Source of the DNA: an uncultured Bacteroidales bacterium
GTDB taxonomy: Bacteria > Bacteroidota > Bacteroidia > Bacteroidales > P3
Direction of reading: 5' to 3'
NCBI GenBank assembly: GCA_944321885.1
Contig: CALUNB010000014.1
Coordinates: forward strand, 1-49,855
DNA length: 49,855 nucleotides
The notes beneath the pieces were generated by a model, which was not told where the DNA came from, made no database searches, and saw nothing but the letters and a program-made list of their open reading frames with translations. Shown in pieces: positions 1 through 10,868 of this stretch; the stretch's first letter is position 1; every line of letters begins with the position of its first letter. The position numbers were made by a program, and so were the translations under genes.

Positions 1-2
1 AC

Positions 3-629
3 ATGAAGGTTTGCGGTATCATCGACCGCTATTTGGAACACGCGCGCATCTTCATTTTTGCCAATGGAGGGAACGAGCTGGTTTACATGGGGTCTGCGGA
101 CTGGATGACCCGGAACCTCGACAATCGGATTGAAGTCGTCACCCCGGTTTACGATGCCCGGATTAAGGAAGAATTGAGGCTGATTGTGGATTACGGCTTG
201 GCGGATACCTCCCAGGGCCGTTTGGTGGATGGTAGCGGGGAGAACCTGTCGTGGAAAGGTTTGGTTGAAACCGACTTGGAACCCAGGCTTTTCCGCTCTC
301 AGGAGGCCTTGTATGCGCATTACGCGGCGGAAATGGAAGGAGGTGAAGCTCCGGGAGCTTTATCCGAGGGTGCGGAAGCCGGTACGTTGGCTTCCGAATC
401 ACCGGTCTCCGGAACAAGAGGACGCAAGGCAACGGCTTCCAAGTCCCGGCAGTCCGGAAGTTCGGCCTTGGTTTCCACGGAAAAGGCTCCCAAGCAGGGA
501 ACCCGGACGCGGACGGGAAAGGGTACAGACAAAGCCGTTCAGACACAGCCGGAAGAAGAGGCAAAACCGGATAAAGGGCCGGTAATGGAAAAGGTGACGC
601 GTACCCGGACACGGAAAACAAAGTCCTGA
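3..629 (+). CDS. ppk1: Polyphosphate kinase 1, C-terminal part (5' end outside window)
   Basis: This is the end of a gene whose start lies left of the window; the first visible Met is internal. Residues 7-50 (IDRYLEHARIFIFANGG, then VYMGSADWMTRNLDNRIEV) match the last catalytic C2 domain of PPK1, the membrane-associated enzyme that polymerises the ATP gamma-phosphate into polyphosphate. The conserved part ends near visible residue 110. It is followed by a tail of roughly 95 residues rich in Lys, Arg, Thr, Ser and Gly, ending in a TRTRTRK-like motif, which is unusual for PPK1. The catalytic histidines lie upstream and cannot be checked. The next gene, on the same strand, encodes the opposing exopolyphosphatase, so the pair looks like a polyphosphate locus. 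The family call is firm. The role of the basic tail (perhaps polyphosphate or nucleic acid contact) is inference. Confidence 0.88.
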   Translation: MKVCGIIDRYLEHARIFIFANGGNELVYMGSADWMTRNLDNRIEVVTPVYDARIKEELRLIVDYGLADTSQGRLVDGSGENLSWKGLVETDLEPRLFRSQEALYAHYAAEMEGGEAPGALSEGAEAGTLASESPVSGTRGRKATASKSRQSGSSALVSTEKAPKQGTRTRTGKGTDKAVQTQPEEEAKPDKGPVMEKVTRTRTRKTKS

Positions 630-844
630 GGGCTGTTTGAAAGCTCTTGCTGTTTATTCGTTGTTTGTCATTTACTTGCATGGATGATAAACGAGCTCGG
701 AAAACAGGTTTCGTTACTGGCAAGCTGTCGGTTCAACTTTTGGTTGGGCAACCCGGTTTCCCGGGCATCATGAAGAAGCTCCTATCCAGATATGTACCGA
801 CAAAGGTCTTTATTCGGATCGAACCTGTCATTAATTGATTGGAA

Positions 845-1768
845 ATGAAAAAGACAAAGAAGAAAATCTTGACCTATGCGGCCATCGACATCGGGTCGAA
901 CGCCGTTCGGCTCCTGATAAAGCAAATTGACGAGAAATCGGTCAACAAGTTCTCGAAACTCTGCATGTTGCGTGTGCCGTTGCGCTTGGGTTTCGACGTG
1001 TTCGCTTCCGGAAAGATTTCCGAGGAGAAAGCCAAGAAGATGATTCGCTTGATGAAAGCCTATCGCTTGTTGATGAAGATTTACGAAGTGGACGATTACC
1101 GGGCTTGTGCCACTTCGGCTATGCGCGACGCAGCCAACGGCAAGGACATCATTGCCAAGATTGAGAAAAGCACGGGGATCCGGATAGAAATCATCGACGG
1201 CCAGGAAGAGGCCCGTATCATCTACAACAACCACATCGAGTATATGGAAGACCGCTGCGGCAACTACATGTATGTGGACGTGGGCGGGGGTAGCACTGAA
1301 ATCAATTTCATTTCCAACGGCAAGCTGCTGTTCTCGCATTCCTACGACATCGGGACCGTGCGTATGCTGAACCAGGCGGTCGAACCGGCGCAGTGGGACG
1401 AGTTGCGTTCGGCCATGGAAGCCTTGGCTTCGAAGTACAAGGAGGTTTCCATCATCGGTTCGGGCGGCAATATCAACAAGTTGTACCGTTTGGCACAGGA
1501 GAAGGACAAGGAAAAACTTTCGATGCCGGTTTCGGAGTTGGAACGCCTCTATTCCCAGCTGAAAAACATGAGCGTCCAAGACCGCATGGATCTTTTCGAA
1601 CTCAAAGCCGACCGGGCGGACGTGATTGTGCCGGCGGCTGAAATCTTCCGGGCGATTGCCTCTTTCGTGAACGCCAGCACCATTTATGTCCCTGTCATCG
1701 GTCTTGCCGACGGCATCATCGACGGGCTTTATGCGCGTGACCGCCATGCTGCCCGTCCGAAAGCCTGA
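845..1768 (+). CDS. ppx: Exopolyphosphatase, Ppx/GppA family
   Basis: The 307-residue protein carries the two phosphate-binding motifs of the actin-like Ppx/GppA fold: AAIDIGSNAVRLL near the N-terminus and DVGGGSTE near residue 143, plus IGSGGN near residue 215. Members release terminal phosphate from polyphosphate or hydrolyse pppGpp. The length matches the short two-domain form lacking the C-terminal HD domain of E. coli Ppx. A TTG codon two codons upstream (839) is open in frame, but ATG at 845 with its Lys-rich start and A-rich leader is the better start. It follows ppk1 by 215 bases on the same strand, which favours polyphosphate turnover over a GppA role. Substrate preference cannot be decided from sequence. 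Confidence 0.87.
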   Translation: MKKTKKKILTYAAIDIGSNAVRLLIKQIDEKSVNKFSKLCMLRVPLRLGFDVFASGKISEEKAKKMIRLMKAYRLLMKIYEVDDYRACATSAMRDAANGKDIIAKIEKSTGIRIEIIDGQEEARIIYNNHIEYMEDRCGNYMYVDVGGGSTEINFISNGKLLFSHSYDIGTVRMLNQAVEPAQWDELRSAMEALASKYKEVSIIGSGGNINKLYRLAQEKDKEKLSMPVSELERLYSQLKNMSVQDRMDLFELKADRADVIVPAAEIFRAIASFVNASTIYVPVIGLADGIIDGLYARDRHAARPKA

Positions 1769-1820
1769 GAAAATCCTTTCGGACAGTGTCTCCGAAAGCC
1801 TTGGTGTCCCCTGTTGCAAC

Positions 1821-1955
1821 GGTTGTAATCGCAATTTTCGGCAGAATTTTGCGGTTGTAATCGCAATTTTCGGCAGAATTTTGCGGTTGTAATCGCAATT
1901 TTCGGCAGAATTTTGCGGTTGTAATCGCAATTTTCGGTAGAATTTTGCGGTTGCA
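1821..1955. repeat. 32-bp tandem repeat, four units plus a partial
   Basis: Four head-to-tail 32-bp units lie at 1821-1852, 1853-1884, 1885-1916 and 1917-1948, with a 7-base partial at 1949-1955. The first three are identical and the fourth differs by one base (T for C at 1938). Each unit starts GGTTGTAATCGCAATTTT and ends AGAATTTTGC. There are no spacers, so this is not a CRISPR. The array ends at the -33 region of the promoter for the AAA/DUF4143 gene. Confidence 0.95.
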
Positions 1956-1977
1956 TTTATTCTTTTTTTTATCTTTG
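1951..1977 (+). promoter_or_regulatory. Bacteroidota-type promoter of the AAA/DUF4143 gene
   Basis: TATCTTTG at 1970-1977 fits the -7 consensus TAnnTTTG. A TTG at 1951-1953 stands at about the right distance for the -33 element, and this TTG is the last piece of the tandem array. Transcription should start near 1984, leaving a leader of about 27 bases before ATG 2011. Confidence 0.6.
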
Positions 1978-2010
1978 CAACTCATAGAAAACACCTTATG
2001 ATTGTATGCC

Positions 2011-3138
2011 ATGATAAAGAGAACCGTAGCCCAAGCAATCAGGAATGATTACAAGAGGAAGAAGGTTATTGTTTTGCTCGGTGCACGGCAGGTAGGGAAA
2101 AGTACCTTGCTTTCCGAGCTTCCGTCCAAGGATGACAAGATTCTTTTCCTGAATTGCGACGATATGGACGATGTGTTGGCTCTGGAAGGCAAGACATCTA
2201 CCGAGTTGAAAAATCTGTTGTCGCCTTATACCATGGTATTTATCGATGAGGCGCAGCGAGTTAAGAATATAGGTTTGGTGTTGAAAATGATAGGAGACTT
2301 GAAACTCTCTACGAAAATCGTGGTGACCGGCTCGTCTTCGCTCGAATTGGCCAATGAAATCAATGAACCAGCCACAGGCAGGTTGATAGAACATCAATTA
2401 TATCCGGTATCCTTGTCGGAATTGGCGCATCAGACCTCGGAACGCGAGGAGAACCGTTTGTTGCCAGTCCGCATGATTTACGGTTTCTATCCGGAGGTCG
2501 TTACGGAGCCGGGCGATGCCAAGCGGATATTGATGAATTTGACAAACAGTTATTTGTATAAGGATTTATTTGCCTATAAAGGAATCAAGAAGCCGGATTT
2601 GCTCCAGAAATTGGTCAGGGCTTTGGCATTGCAGTTGGGCAGTGAAGTGTCTTATAATGAGTTGAGCAACCTTTTAGGGGTGGATAGGGGTACGGTGGAA
2701 TCCTATATCGGTTTATTGGAGAAATGTTTTGTCGTTTTCCGTTTGGATTCTTTCAGCCGTAATCTCCGCAGCGAGATGAAGAAAGGTAAAAAGATTTATT
2801 TCTACGATAACGGAATCCGGAACGCGGTTTTGTCGAATTTCGCCCCTTTGGAGTTGCGGAACGATGTGGGGGCATTGTGGGAGAACATGATGGTCAGTGA
2901 AAGGGTCAAACGGAATGCCTATTCCGGGAATTTTGCCAATCTGTTTTTCTGGCGGACGCATGAACAGCAGGAAATCGATTTGATTGAAGAACAGGATGGG
3001 AATTTGCGGGCTTTTGAGTTCAAATGGAATCCTCAAGCGAAGGCCAAGTTGCCCAAGACCTTTTCTACCGCGTACCCGGATGCTGCGTATCAGGTGATTA
3101 CCCCTCAATCCTATTGGGGTTTCGTGCGGGTTGGTTAA
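2011..3138 (+). CDS. AAA ATPase with C-terminal DUF4143
   Basis: The 375-residue protein has a Walker A motif GARQVGKST (about residues 24-32), a Walker B VFIDEAQ (about residues 76-82) and a sensor-like VVTGSSS (about residue 107). These are followed by a winged-helix segment and the DUF4143 region, ending with EIDLIEE and AFEFKW, which resembles a nuclease-like ExK core. Such stand-alone ATPases are very common and copy-variable in Bacteroidota, and their function is unknown. TTG at 2002 is open in frame, but ATG 2011 fits the promoter. It is monocistronic, with repeats in front and an unrelated orphan gene behind. A second family member lies at 47913-49301, on the opposite strand and only distantly similar. 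Confidence 0.88.
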   Translation: MIKRTVAQAIRNDYKRKKVIVLLGARQVGKSTLLSELPSKDDKILFLNCDDMDDVLALEGKTSTELKNLLSPYTMVFIDEAQRVKNIGLVLKMIGDLKLSTKIVVTGSSSLELANEINEPATGRLIEHQLYPVSLSELAHQTSEREENRLLPVRMIYGFYPEVVTEPGDAKRILMNLTNSYLYKDLFAYKGIKKPDLLQKLVRALALQLGSEVSYNELSNLLGVDRGTVESYIGLLEKCFVVFRLDSFSRNLRSEMKKGKKIYFYDNGIRNAVLSNFAPLELRNDVGALWENMMVSERVKRNAYSGNFANLFFWRTHEQQEIDLIEEQDGNLRAFEFKWNPQAKAKLPKTFSTAYPDAAYQVITPQSYWGFVRVG

Positions 3139-3379
3139 TCATTGGTGTCCGTTTCCTGAAAGCAGATTGAATCCTTTCCGGTGAAATCGGTCGCCGAGCC
3201 GGTGTGGAGAATGCCTCTTGCGGCTTGCGGCAGCTTTGTTCCGGGCGCTGGGAAATCCAATCGGCTCGATAGATAAGTTTCTGGCAACGTTTTTTTTTGT
3301 AATTTCGCGCTTTATGCGGGAAAACGGGAGAGGGGAAACCATGCCCTTTCGGCCGTTGCCCTTGATTGAAGCAGGAAAA

Positions 3380-4045
3380 ATGAAATCCCAACAGGAAAAA
3401 CGGCAGAAACAGGCAGCTCAGGAAGCCCTTTCGTCTTGGCAGGCAAGCTCATGCCGGCCTGTGTCCGGTTTTCGCGCGGCCAATTCCCGTCGTAAGGAGA
3501 ACCCGGTCTTGATGCCGGTCTTTTTCCTGCCCCTGTTCTTTTTGGGCTCCTTGCTCCAAGCTTCTGAGACCTATGCGGTTGCCCAGAAATGGAAAAGCAT
3601 CTGTCAACAGCAAGACAATCATAAACTTTCCAAACAGCAAGTTTCCGAGGAGCATACCGTTCCTTCCTTCCAGGCTTTCGTCCAGGAACACTTGGGAATC
3701 TTTTCCTGGGAATCGGGATGGGAACCTGTCTTGCCCGCCTCGATGGATTGGGAAGGCCTGCAACAGGCTTGGTTCGCCCTCCAACGCCGCTGCGTTCCCC
3801 TCAGGCCGGTGAACCATACGTCCCGTAGCGAGTTCTTTCCCGGTCTTGCCATGAAGCTTTCCTCCCTGCCCGCTGCCGGACAGGAAGATGTTCCGGATTT
3901 TGGAGGGAACACGGAAGCTTTGGCGGCATGGAACGCCGGGCTTTCTTGCCCGGAAACGGCTTTGAACTTGTATTCGGGCATCGACCCTTTTTGCCGTTTG
4001 CAGAACGGGGAACGCGCCTGTACCCTGCCGGCCTATCCTTTCTGA
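3380..4045 (+). CDS. Orphan protein with one N-terminal hydrophobic segment
   Basis: I do not recognise this family. From ATG 3380 it would be 221 residues: a basic N-terminus (MKSQQEKRQKQ), a cluster of positive charges, one hydrophobic stretch (PVLMPVFFLPLFFLG, about residues 43-57) and a polar exported-looking remainder with a few Cys. In-frame ATGs at 3314 and 3341 are alternatives. A weak -7-like TAATTTCG at 3300-3307 would put the transcript start near 3314 and supports 3341 or 3380. It ends 191 bases before secA on the same strand. Amino acid composition is plausible for a real protein (Trp, Gln and Pro spread throughout), but I see no motif. It may be lineage-specific or a chance frame. 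Confidence 0.45.
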   Translation: MKSQQEKRQKQAAQEALSSWQASSCRPVSGFRAANSRRKENPVLMPVFFLPLFFLGSLLQASETYAVAQKWKSICQQQDNHKLSKQQVSEEHTVPSFQAFVQEHLGIFSWESGWEPVLPASMDWEGLQQAWFALQRRCVPLRPVNHTSRSEFFPGLAMKLSSLPAAGQEDVPDFGGNTEALAAWNAGLSCPETALNLYSGIDPFCRLQNGERACTLPAYPF

Positions 4046-4236
4046 TTCTTGTTCCCCTTTTCAAAACTTGACACAATTTCTTTTCCCTTGCCTGGACACT
4101 ACACAGGGAATCCTTGGAAAACGTTTTCCGGAATCTCCTCCCCCAACGGTACGGGCTTGCAAGTTCGCGTTCCCAGGAAAGCCAAGGGATGGGAATCGGT
4201 TTCCCTCAATAATTTACAAAGGATAATATTACACCC

Positions 4237-7596
<3,360 letters not shown>

Positions 7597-7650
7597 CAGC
7601 GGTGCGCTCCTTCGTTCTCGCTCTCAGCGCCTCGCATCTCACCCATTCTG

Positions 7651-7710
7651 ACGCACCGCGAGACGGTGCGTACAAAAGGGGCTGTGTCAAAACCTTGGCA
7701 CAGCCCCTTT
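7651..7710 (+). terminator. Double hairpin behind secA
   Basis: Two hairpins follow one another. ACGCACCG/CGGTGCGT (7651-7671) has a 5-base loop. A 12-bp stem AAAGGGGCTGTG/CACAGCCCCTTT (7675-7686 with 7699-7710), extendable by two pairs, follows it. Only a weak T-rich stretch (TTTCCATTTTA) comes after. Its position 55-115 bases behind the secA stop fits an intrinsic terminator. Confidence 0.6.
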
Positions 7711-7725
7711 CCATTTTACGAGGAA

Positions 7726-7804
7726 TAACTTTGTACACTTACCGGGACGACGAGCTGCAAGGTCGCTTTGTTAAAGGCTACCGTGTGCTAGCTCCGTCCC
7801 GGTA
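7726..7804 (+). ncRNA. Possible small structured RNA with its own -7 box
   Basis: TAACTTTG at 7726-7733 fits the Bacteroidota -7 consensus. A transcript would start about seven bases later, exactly where a long inverted repeat begins: TACCGGGACG (7740-7749) pairs with CGTCCCGGTA (7795-7804), and the stem continues as GAGCT/AGCTC after a 2-base bulge. The apical part holds GCTGCAAGGTCGCTTTGTT, partly repeated at 7831-7849. No clear -33 box and no T-run terminator follow. This is a candidate only. Confidence 0.28.
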
Positions 7805-7849
7805 GAAGATTTTGCTACTGCAACAATGCGCTGCAAGGCTACCTTGTTC

Positions 7850-8137
7850 TAAGAAGCTGTTCAAAATTTCTTGCAATCCTGAAAAGAATGGATTTTGAGG
7901 GGGCGGTTTCAGGATTTTGTTTGCCCATCGGGGGTTGTTTCGGGTCTGGGTTGAGCGATGCTCGATGATAGCTTGGTCTCGGAGGAATCAAAGCAAGCTT
8001 TGATTCCCCGCTCGACTTTCGCTATCGTTTGCGTTTTTCACGTCCGATAGCTGGGCTATCCTCCTTTGAAAAACGCCGCACCATCCCTCGAAATCCCCTC
8101 CCGATGGCCTAAACAAATAAATTTGAACAGTTTCTCA
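7850..8137. repeat. Structured inverted-repeat element, long copy (288 bp)
   Basis: The ends are imperfect terminal inverted repeats: TAAGAAGCTGTTCAAAATTT on the left and, read on the other strand, TGAGAAACTGTTCAAATTT on the right. Inside are AATCCTGAAA/TTTCAGGATT, a long-range pairing of CCATCGGGGG...TTTCG with CGAAATCCCC...CCCGATGG, and GCGTTTTTCA/TGAAAAACGC closing a GATAG/CTATC tip. Relative to the copy at 26741-26949 it has about 80 extra bases (7952-8033) holding a perfect hairpin GGAATCAAAGC/GCTTTGATTCC. There is no open frame of note, so it would be a non-autonomous mobile element or a structured RNA. Confidence 0.75.
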
Positions 8138-8314
8138 GCATCCGGCCAACGGTTTCTTTCGGATAGGATGGGTACAGCTTGTTACGGCCTGTTTTTCGTA
8201 TATTTGCACTCATTGGGTGCAAGATGATGGGCTGCCGGGATGCGGTTCCGATTTCTTGCGATTCCGGATATGGTTCGGTCGGGAACCGCCTCCGGGAAAT
8301 TCCTGAAAAATTCA

Positions 8315-8322
8315 TAACTTTG
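8315..8322 (+). promoter_or_regulatory. -7 box for iorAB, with a 5' leader hairpin
   Basis: TAACTTTG fits the TAnnTTTG consensus and would start transcription near 8329, about 136 bases before iorA. A second match, TATATTTG at 8199-8206 with TTG at 8179, is an alternative start further out. The leader contains a perfect 9-bp hairpin CCGTTTTCC/GGAAAACGG (8340-8360) without a following T-run. Nothing else is seen between 8138 and 8464. Confidence 0.45.
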
Positions 8323-8464
8323 AAGCTGTTTCCGTTTGTCCGTTTTCCCATGGAAAACGGGTGCGGAAGCTTTCCCGGACTTTTGCAGGACGGAAGACAG
8401 CAAGTCGGATTCCCGTTCTGTCGCCATTCCTTTTTGACAGGAAAGAAAAAACAAACATAATACC

Positions 8465-10087
8465 ATGCAAAAACTACTTCTTTTGGGCGATGAGGCCATT
8501 GCCCAAGGCGCGTTGGATGCCGGCATCACCGGCGTTTACGCCTATCCCGGAACTCCCAGCACGGAGATTACCGAGTACATCCAGCACTCCAAAACCGCCA
8601 AGGAAAAAGGAATCCATTGTACATGGAGCGCCAATGAAAAGACCGCGATGGAAGAAGCCATCGGGGTATCCTACACAGGCCGCCGGGCCTTGGTGTGCAT
8701 GAAGCACGTCGGGCTGAACGTGGCTGCCGACCCTTTCACCAACTCGGCTGTTACCGGAGCCAACGGGGGGCTGGTTTACCTGATTGCCGACGACCCCTCG
8801 ATGCACTCCTCCCAAGATGAGCAGGATTCGCGCTATTACGCACGTTTCGCCCAGATTCCGTGCTTGGAACCTTCCAACCAGCAGGAAGCTTACGACATGA
8901 TCCGGTATGCGTTCGACCTTTCTGAAAAACTGCATACCCCGGTCCTGTTCCGTGTGACGACCCGTCTGGCCCACTCCCGTAGCGGCGTGGAATTGAGGGA
9001 AGCCCGTGCCCAGAACGAAATCAAGCTGGACCCGAATCCCAAACGTTTCATCCTGCTTCCGGCCAACGCCCGTGTATTGTACAAGGAACTTCTCGGCAAG
9101 CAAAAGAGTTTCGAGGAATGCGCCCTCAACGACGGGTTCAACCGTTATGAAGACGGCAGCGACAAATCCTTGGGTATCATTGCCTGCGGTATCGGTTACA
9201 ACTATTTGCTCGAAAACTTCGCCGACCGCAAATGTCCCCATCCCGTACTGAAAGTCAGCCAATACCCCATCCCCCGTGCTTCGGTCAAGAAGATGATGGA
9301 AGAATGCGGGAAAGTCTTGGTGGTGGAAGAAGGTTATCCCATCTACGAAGAATTGATCCGGGGTTACTTGGATGAAAGCGGGAAGATCCTGGGCCGCTTG
9401 GACGGCACCTTGCCCCGCGACGGGGAATTGAATCCCAATTTGTTGGCTGCCGCCTTGGGGCTGCCCAAGACCACCGGCGAACCGATTCCGGACGTGGTCG
9501 TGGCCCGTCCTCCTTCGCTTTGCAACGGTTGCCCCCATATCGATTCGTACAATGCCCTGAACGAAGCCATGCAGGACTTCGGCAAGGGTCATGTCTTTGC
9601 CGACATCGGATGCTACACCTTGGGTGCGCTGCCTCCTTACAACGCCATTTACTCGACCGTGGACATGGGCGCCTCGATCACGATGGCCAAGGGTGCCGTG
9701 GATTCCGGTTTCGCCCCGGCCGTGGCCGTCATCGGGGACTCCACCTTCACGCATTCGGGTATGACCGGTCTTTTGGACGCTGTCAATGACAAGACCCCTA
9801 TCACGGTCATGATTCTCGACAACTCCACCACCGGTATGACGGGTGGACAGGATTCTGCCGCTTTTGGCAAAATCGAATCCATCTGCATGGGCTTGGGCGT
9901 TGAAAAAGAACATATCCGGGTTATCAAGCCCCTGAAGAACCATCACGAAGAAAACGTGCGGATTATCAAGGAAGAAATCGCCTACCAAGGTGTTTCCGTG
10001 ATTGTTCCGCGCCGTGAATGTATCCAGACGGCTGCCCGCCATGCCAAGGAAGCCGCTCGTGCAAAGGCCGCAGCGGCCAAGAAATAA
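8465..10087 (+). CDS. iorA: Indolepyruvate:ferredoxin oxidoreductase, alpha subunit
   Basis: IorA with IorB converts aryl pyruvates from aromatic amino acid transamination into aryl-acetyl-CoA in the cytoplasm, reducing ferredoxin. The N-terminal pyrimidine-binding domain is marked by YPGTPSTEI (residues 27-35). The thiamine diphosphate domain is marked by the GDSTFTHSG region (from about residue 423) and LDNSTTGMTGGQ (about residues 451-462). CNGCPH (about residues 354-359) is the conserved Cys motif before that domain. The protein is 540 residues and stops in an Ala/Lys-rich tail, so the C-terminal 8Fe-8S ferredoxin domain of archaeal IorA is absent. iorB follows 100 bases later on the same strand. 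Amino acid fermentation is the likely context. Confidence 0.93.
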   Translation: MQKLLLLGDEAIAQGALDAGITGVYAYPGTPSTEITEYIQHSKTAKEKGIHCTWSANEKTAMEEAIGVSYTGRRALVCMKHVGLNVAADPFTNSAVTGANGGLVYLIADDPSMHSSQDEQDSRYYARFAQIPCLEPSNQQEAYDMIRYAFDLSEKLHTPVLFRVTTRLAHSRSGVELREARAQNEIKLDPNPKRFILLPANARVLYKELLGKQKSFEECALNDGFNRYEDGSDKSLGIIACGIGYNYLLENFADRKCPHPVLKVSQYPIPRASVKKMMEECGKVLVVEEGYPIYEELIRGYLDESGKILGRLDGTLPRDGELNPNLLAAALGLPKTTGEPIPDVVVARPPSLCNGCPHIDSYNALNEAMQDFGKGHVFADIGCYTLGALPPYNAIYSTVDMGASITMAKGAVDSGFAPAVAVIGDSTFTHSGMTGLLDAVNDKTPITVMILDNSTTGMTGGQDSAAFGKIESICMGLGVEKEHIRVIKPLKNHHEENVRIIKEEIAYQGVSVIVPRRECIQTAARHAKEAARAKAAAAKK

Positions 10088-10187
10088 GGGTCGATAACCA
10101 GGCTGTTCGTTCCGGGTTCCCTGTGCCGATCCCATGAGCATGGATTCCGGGGAACCAGGTGCGGACAGTCCAATAAAAAGTCAAAAA

Positions 10188-10760
10188 ATGAAAAAAGACA
10201 TCATATTAGCTGGTGTGGGGGGACAAGGTATTCTCTCTATCGCCACCGTTATCGGCCGCGCTGCCGTGGCCAACGGAATGTATTTGAAACAGGCCGAAGT
10301 GCATGGCATGAGCCAGCGCGGGGGGGATGTACAATCCCACTTGCGTATCTCTACCGACCCCATTGCCTCCGATTTGATTCCCGAAGGCAAGGCGGATTTG
10401 ATTATCTCGGTGGAACCCATGGAATCGCTCCGTTACCTGCCCATGCTGCATGAAGGCGGTTGGATTATTACCAATACCGAACCTTTCAAGAATGTGCCCA
10501 ACTATCCTTCGGATGCCGATTTGGAAGCCGCTTTGAAGAAAGTGAAGAACATCGTGGCTTTCAACGCCGAGGCGATGGCCAAGGAAATCAATGCTCCGCG
10601 TTCGGCCAACATGGTCATCCTCGGTGCTGCCACCGCCCAACTGGGCCTGCCTTATGAAGAATTTGAAAAGGCTGTCCGTGAAATCTTCGCCAACAAGGGT
10701 GAGGAAGTGGTGGAAACCAATATCAAGGCCTTGGCCTTGGGACGCGAACAAGCGAAGTAA
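10188..10760 (+). CDS. iorB: Indolepyruvate:ferredoxin oxidoreductase, beta subunit
   Basis: This 190-residue gamma-domain subunit begins DIILAGVGGQGILSIA, the hallmark of the 2-oxoacid:ferredoxin oxidoreductase gamma/IorB family, and continues with EVHGMSQRGGDVQSHLR, also a family signature. It is the partner of IorA just upstream. An in-frame ATG at 10134 would add 18 residues of no family character, so ATG 10188 with an A-rich leader is chosen. A terminator follows at 10822-10859, closing a two-gene operon. Confidence 0.93.
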   Translation: MKKDIILAGVGGQGILSIATVIGRAAVANGMYLKQAEVHGMSQRGGDVQSHLRISTDPIASDLIPEGKADLIISVEPMESLRYLPMLHEGGWIITNTEPFKNVPNYPSDADLEAALKKVKNIVAFNAEAMAKEINAPRSANMVILGAATAQLGLPYEEFEKAVREIFANKGEEVVETNIKALALGREQAK

Positions 10761-10821
10761 CTGTCGCTTTTGCGTTTATTTTCTGGATTAGAGGCTGTGT
10801 CAGAATACAGCTTCATGATAG

Positions 10822-10859
10822 CGGCGGTGCGTCAAATTTTTGACACACCGCCGTTTTTT
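10822..10859 (+). terminator. Intrinsic terminator of iorAB
   Basis: CGGCGGTGCGTCAA pairs with TTGACACACCGCCG (one C-A mismatch) around a 4-base loop and is followed by six T. The stem contains the GTGTCA/TGACAC core also found in the hairpin at 13825-13855. Confidence 0.9.
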
Positions 10860-10868
10860 GTACAAGGC

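Noticed and set aside
647..838. 63-codon frame between ppk1 and ppx
   Set aside because: No family pattern or leader was seen; it is probably a chance frame in the gap.
782..1930. 382-codon minus-strand frame opposite ppx that includes the tandem repeat
   Set aside because: It is a shadow of ppx, and its N-terminus is simply the translated 32-bp repeat (an NRKILPKIAITT-like unit).
1821..1955. CRISPR array
   Set aside because: The 32-bp units are directly adjacent with no spacers and no cas genes nearby.
8179..8460. 93-codon plus-strand frame before iorA
   Set aside because: It overlaps two -7 boxes and the iorA leader hairpin, and its sequence has no protein-like pattern.
8474..10141. 555-codon minus-strand open frame opposite iorA
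   Set aside because: It is the complementary frame of a conserved gene with skewed composition; no promoter or start context was seen.
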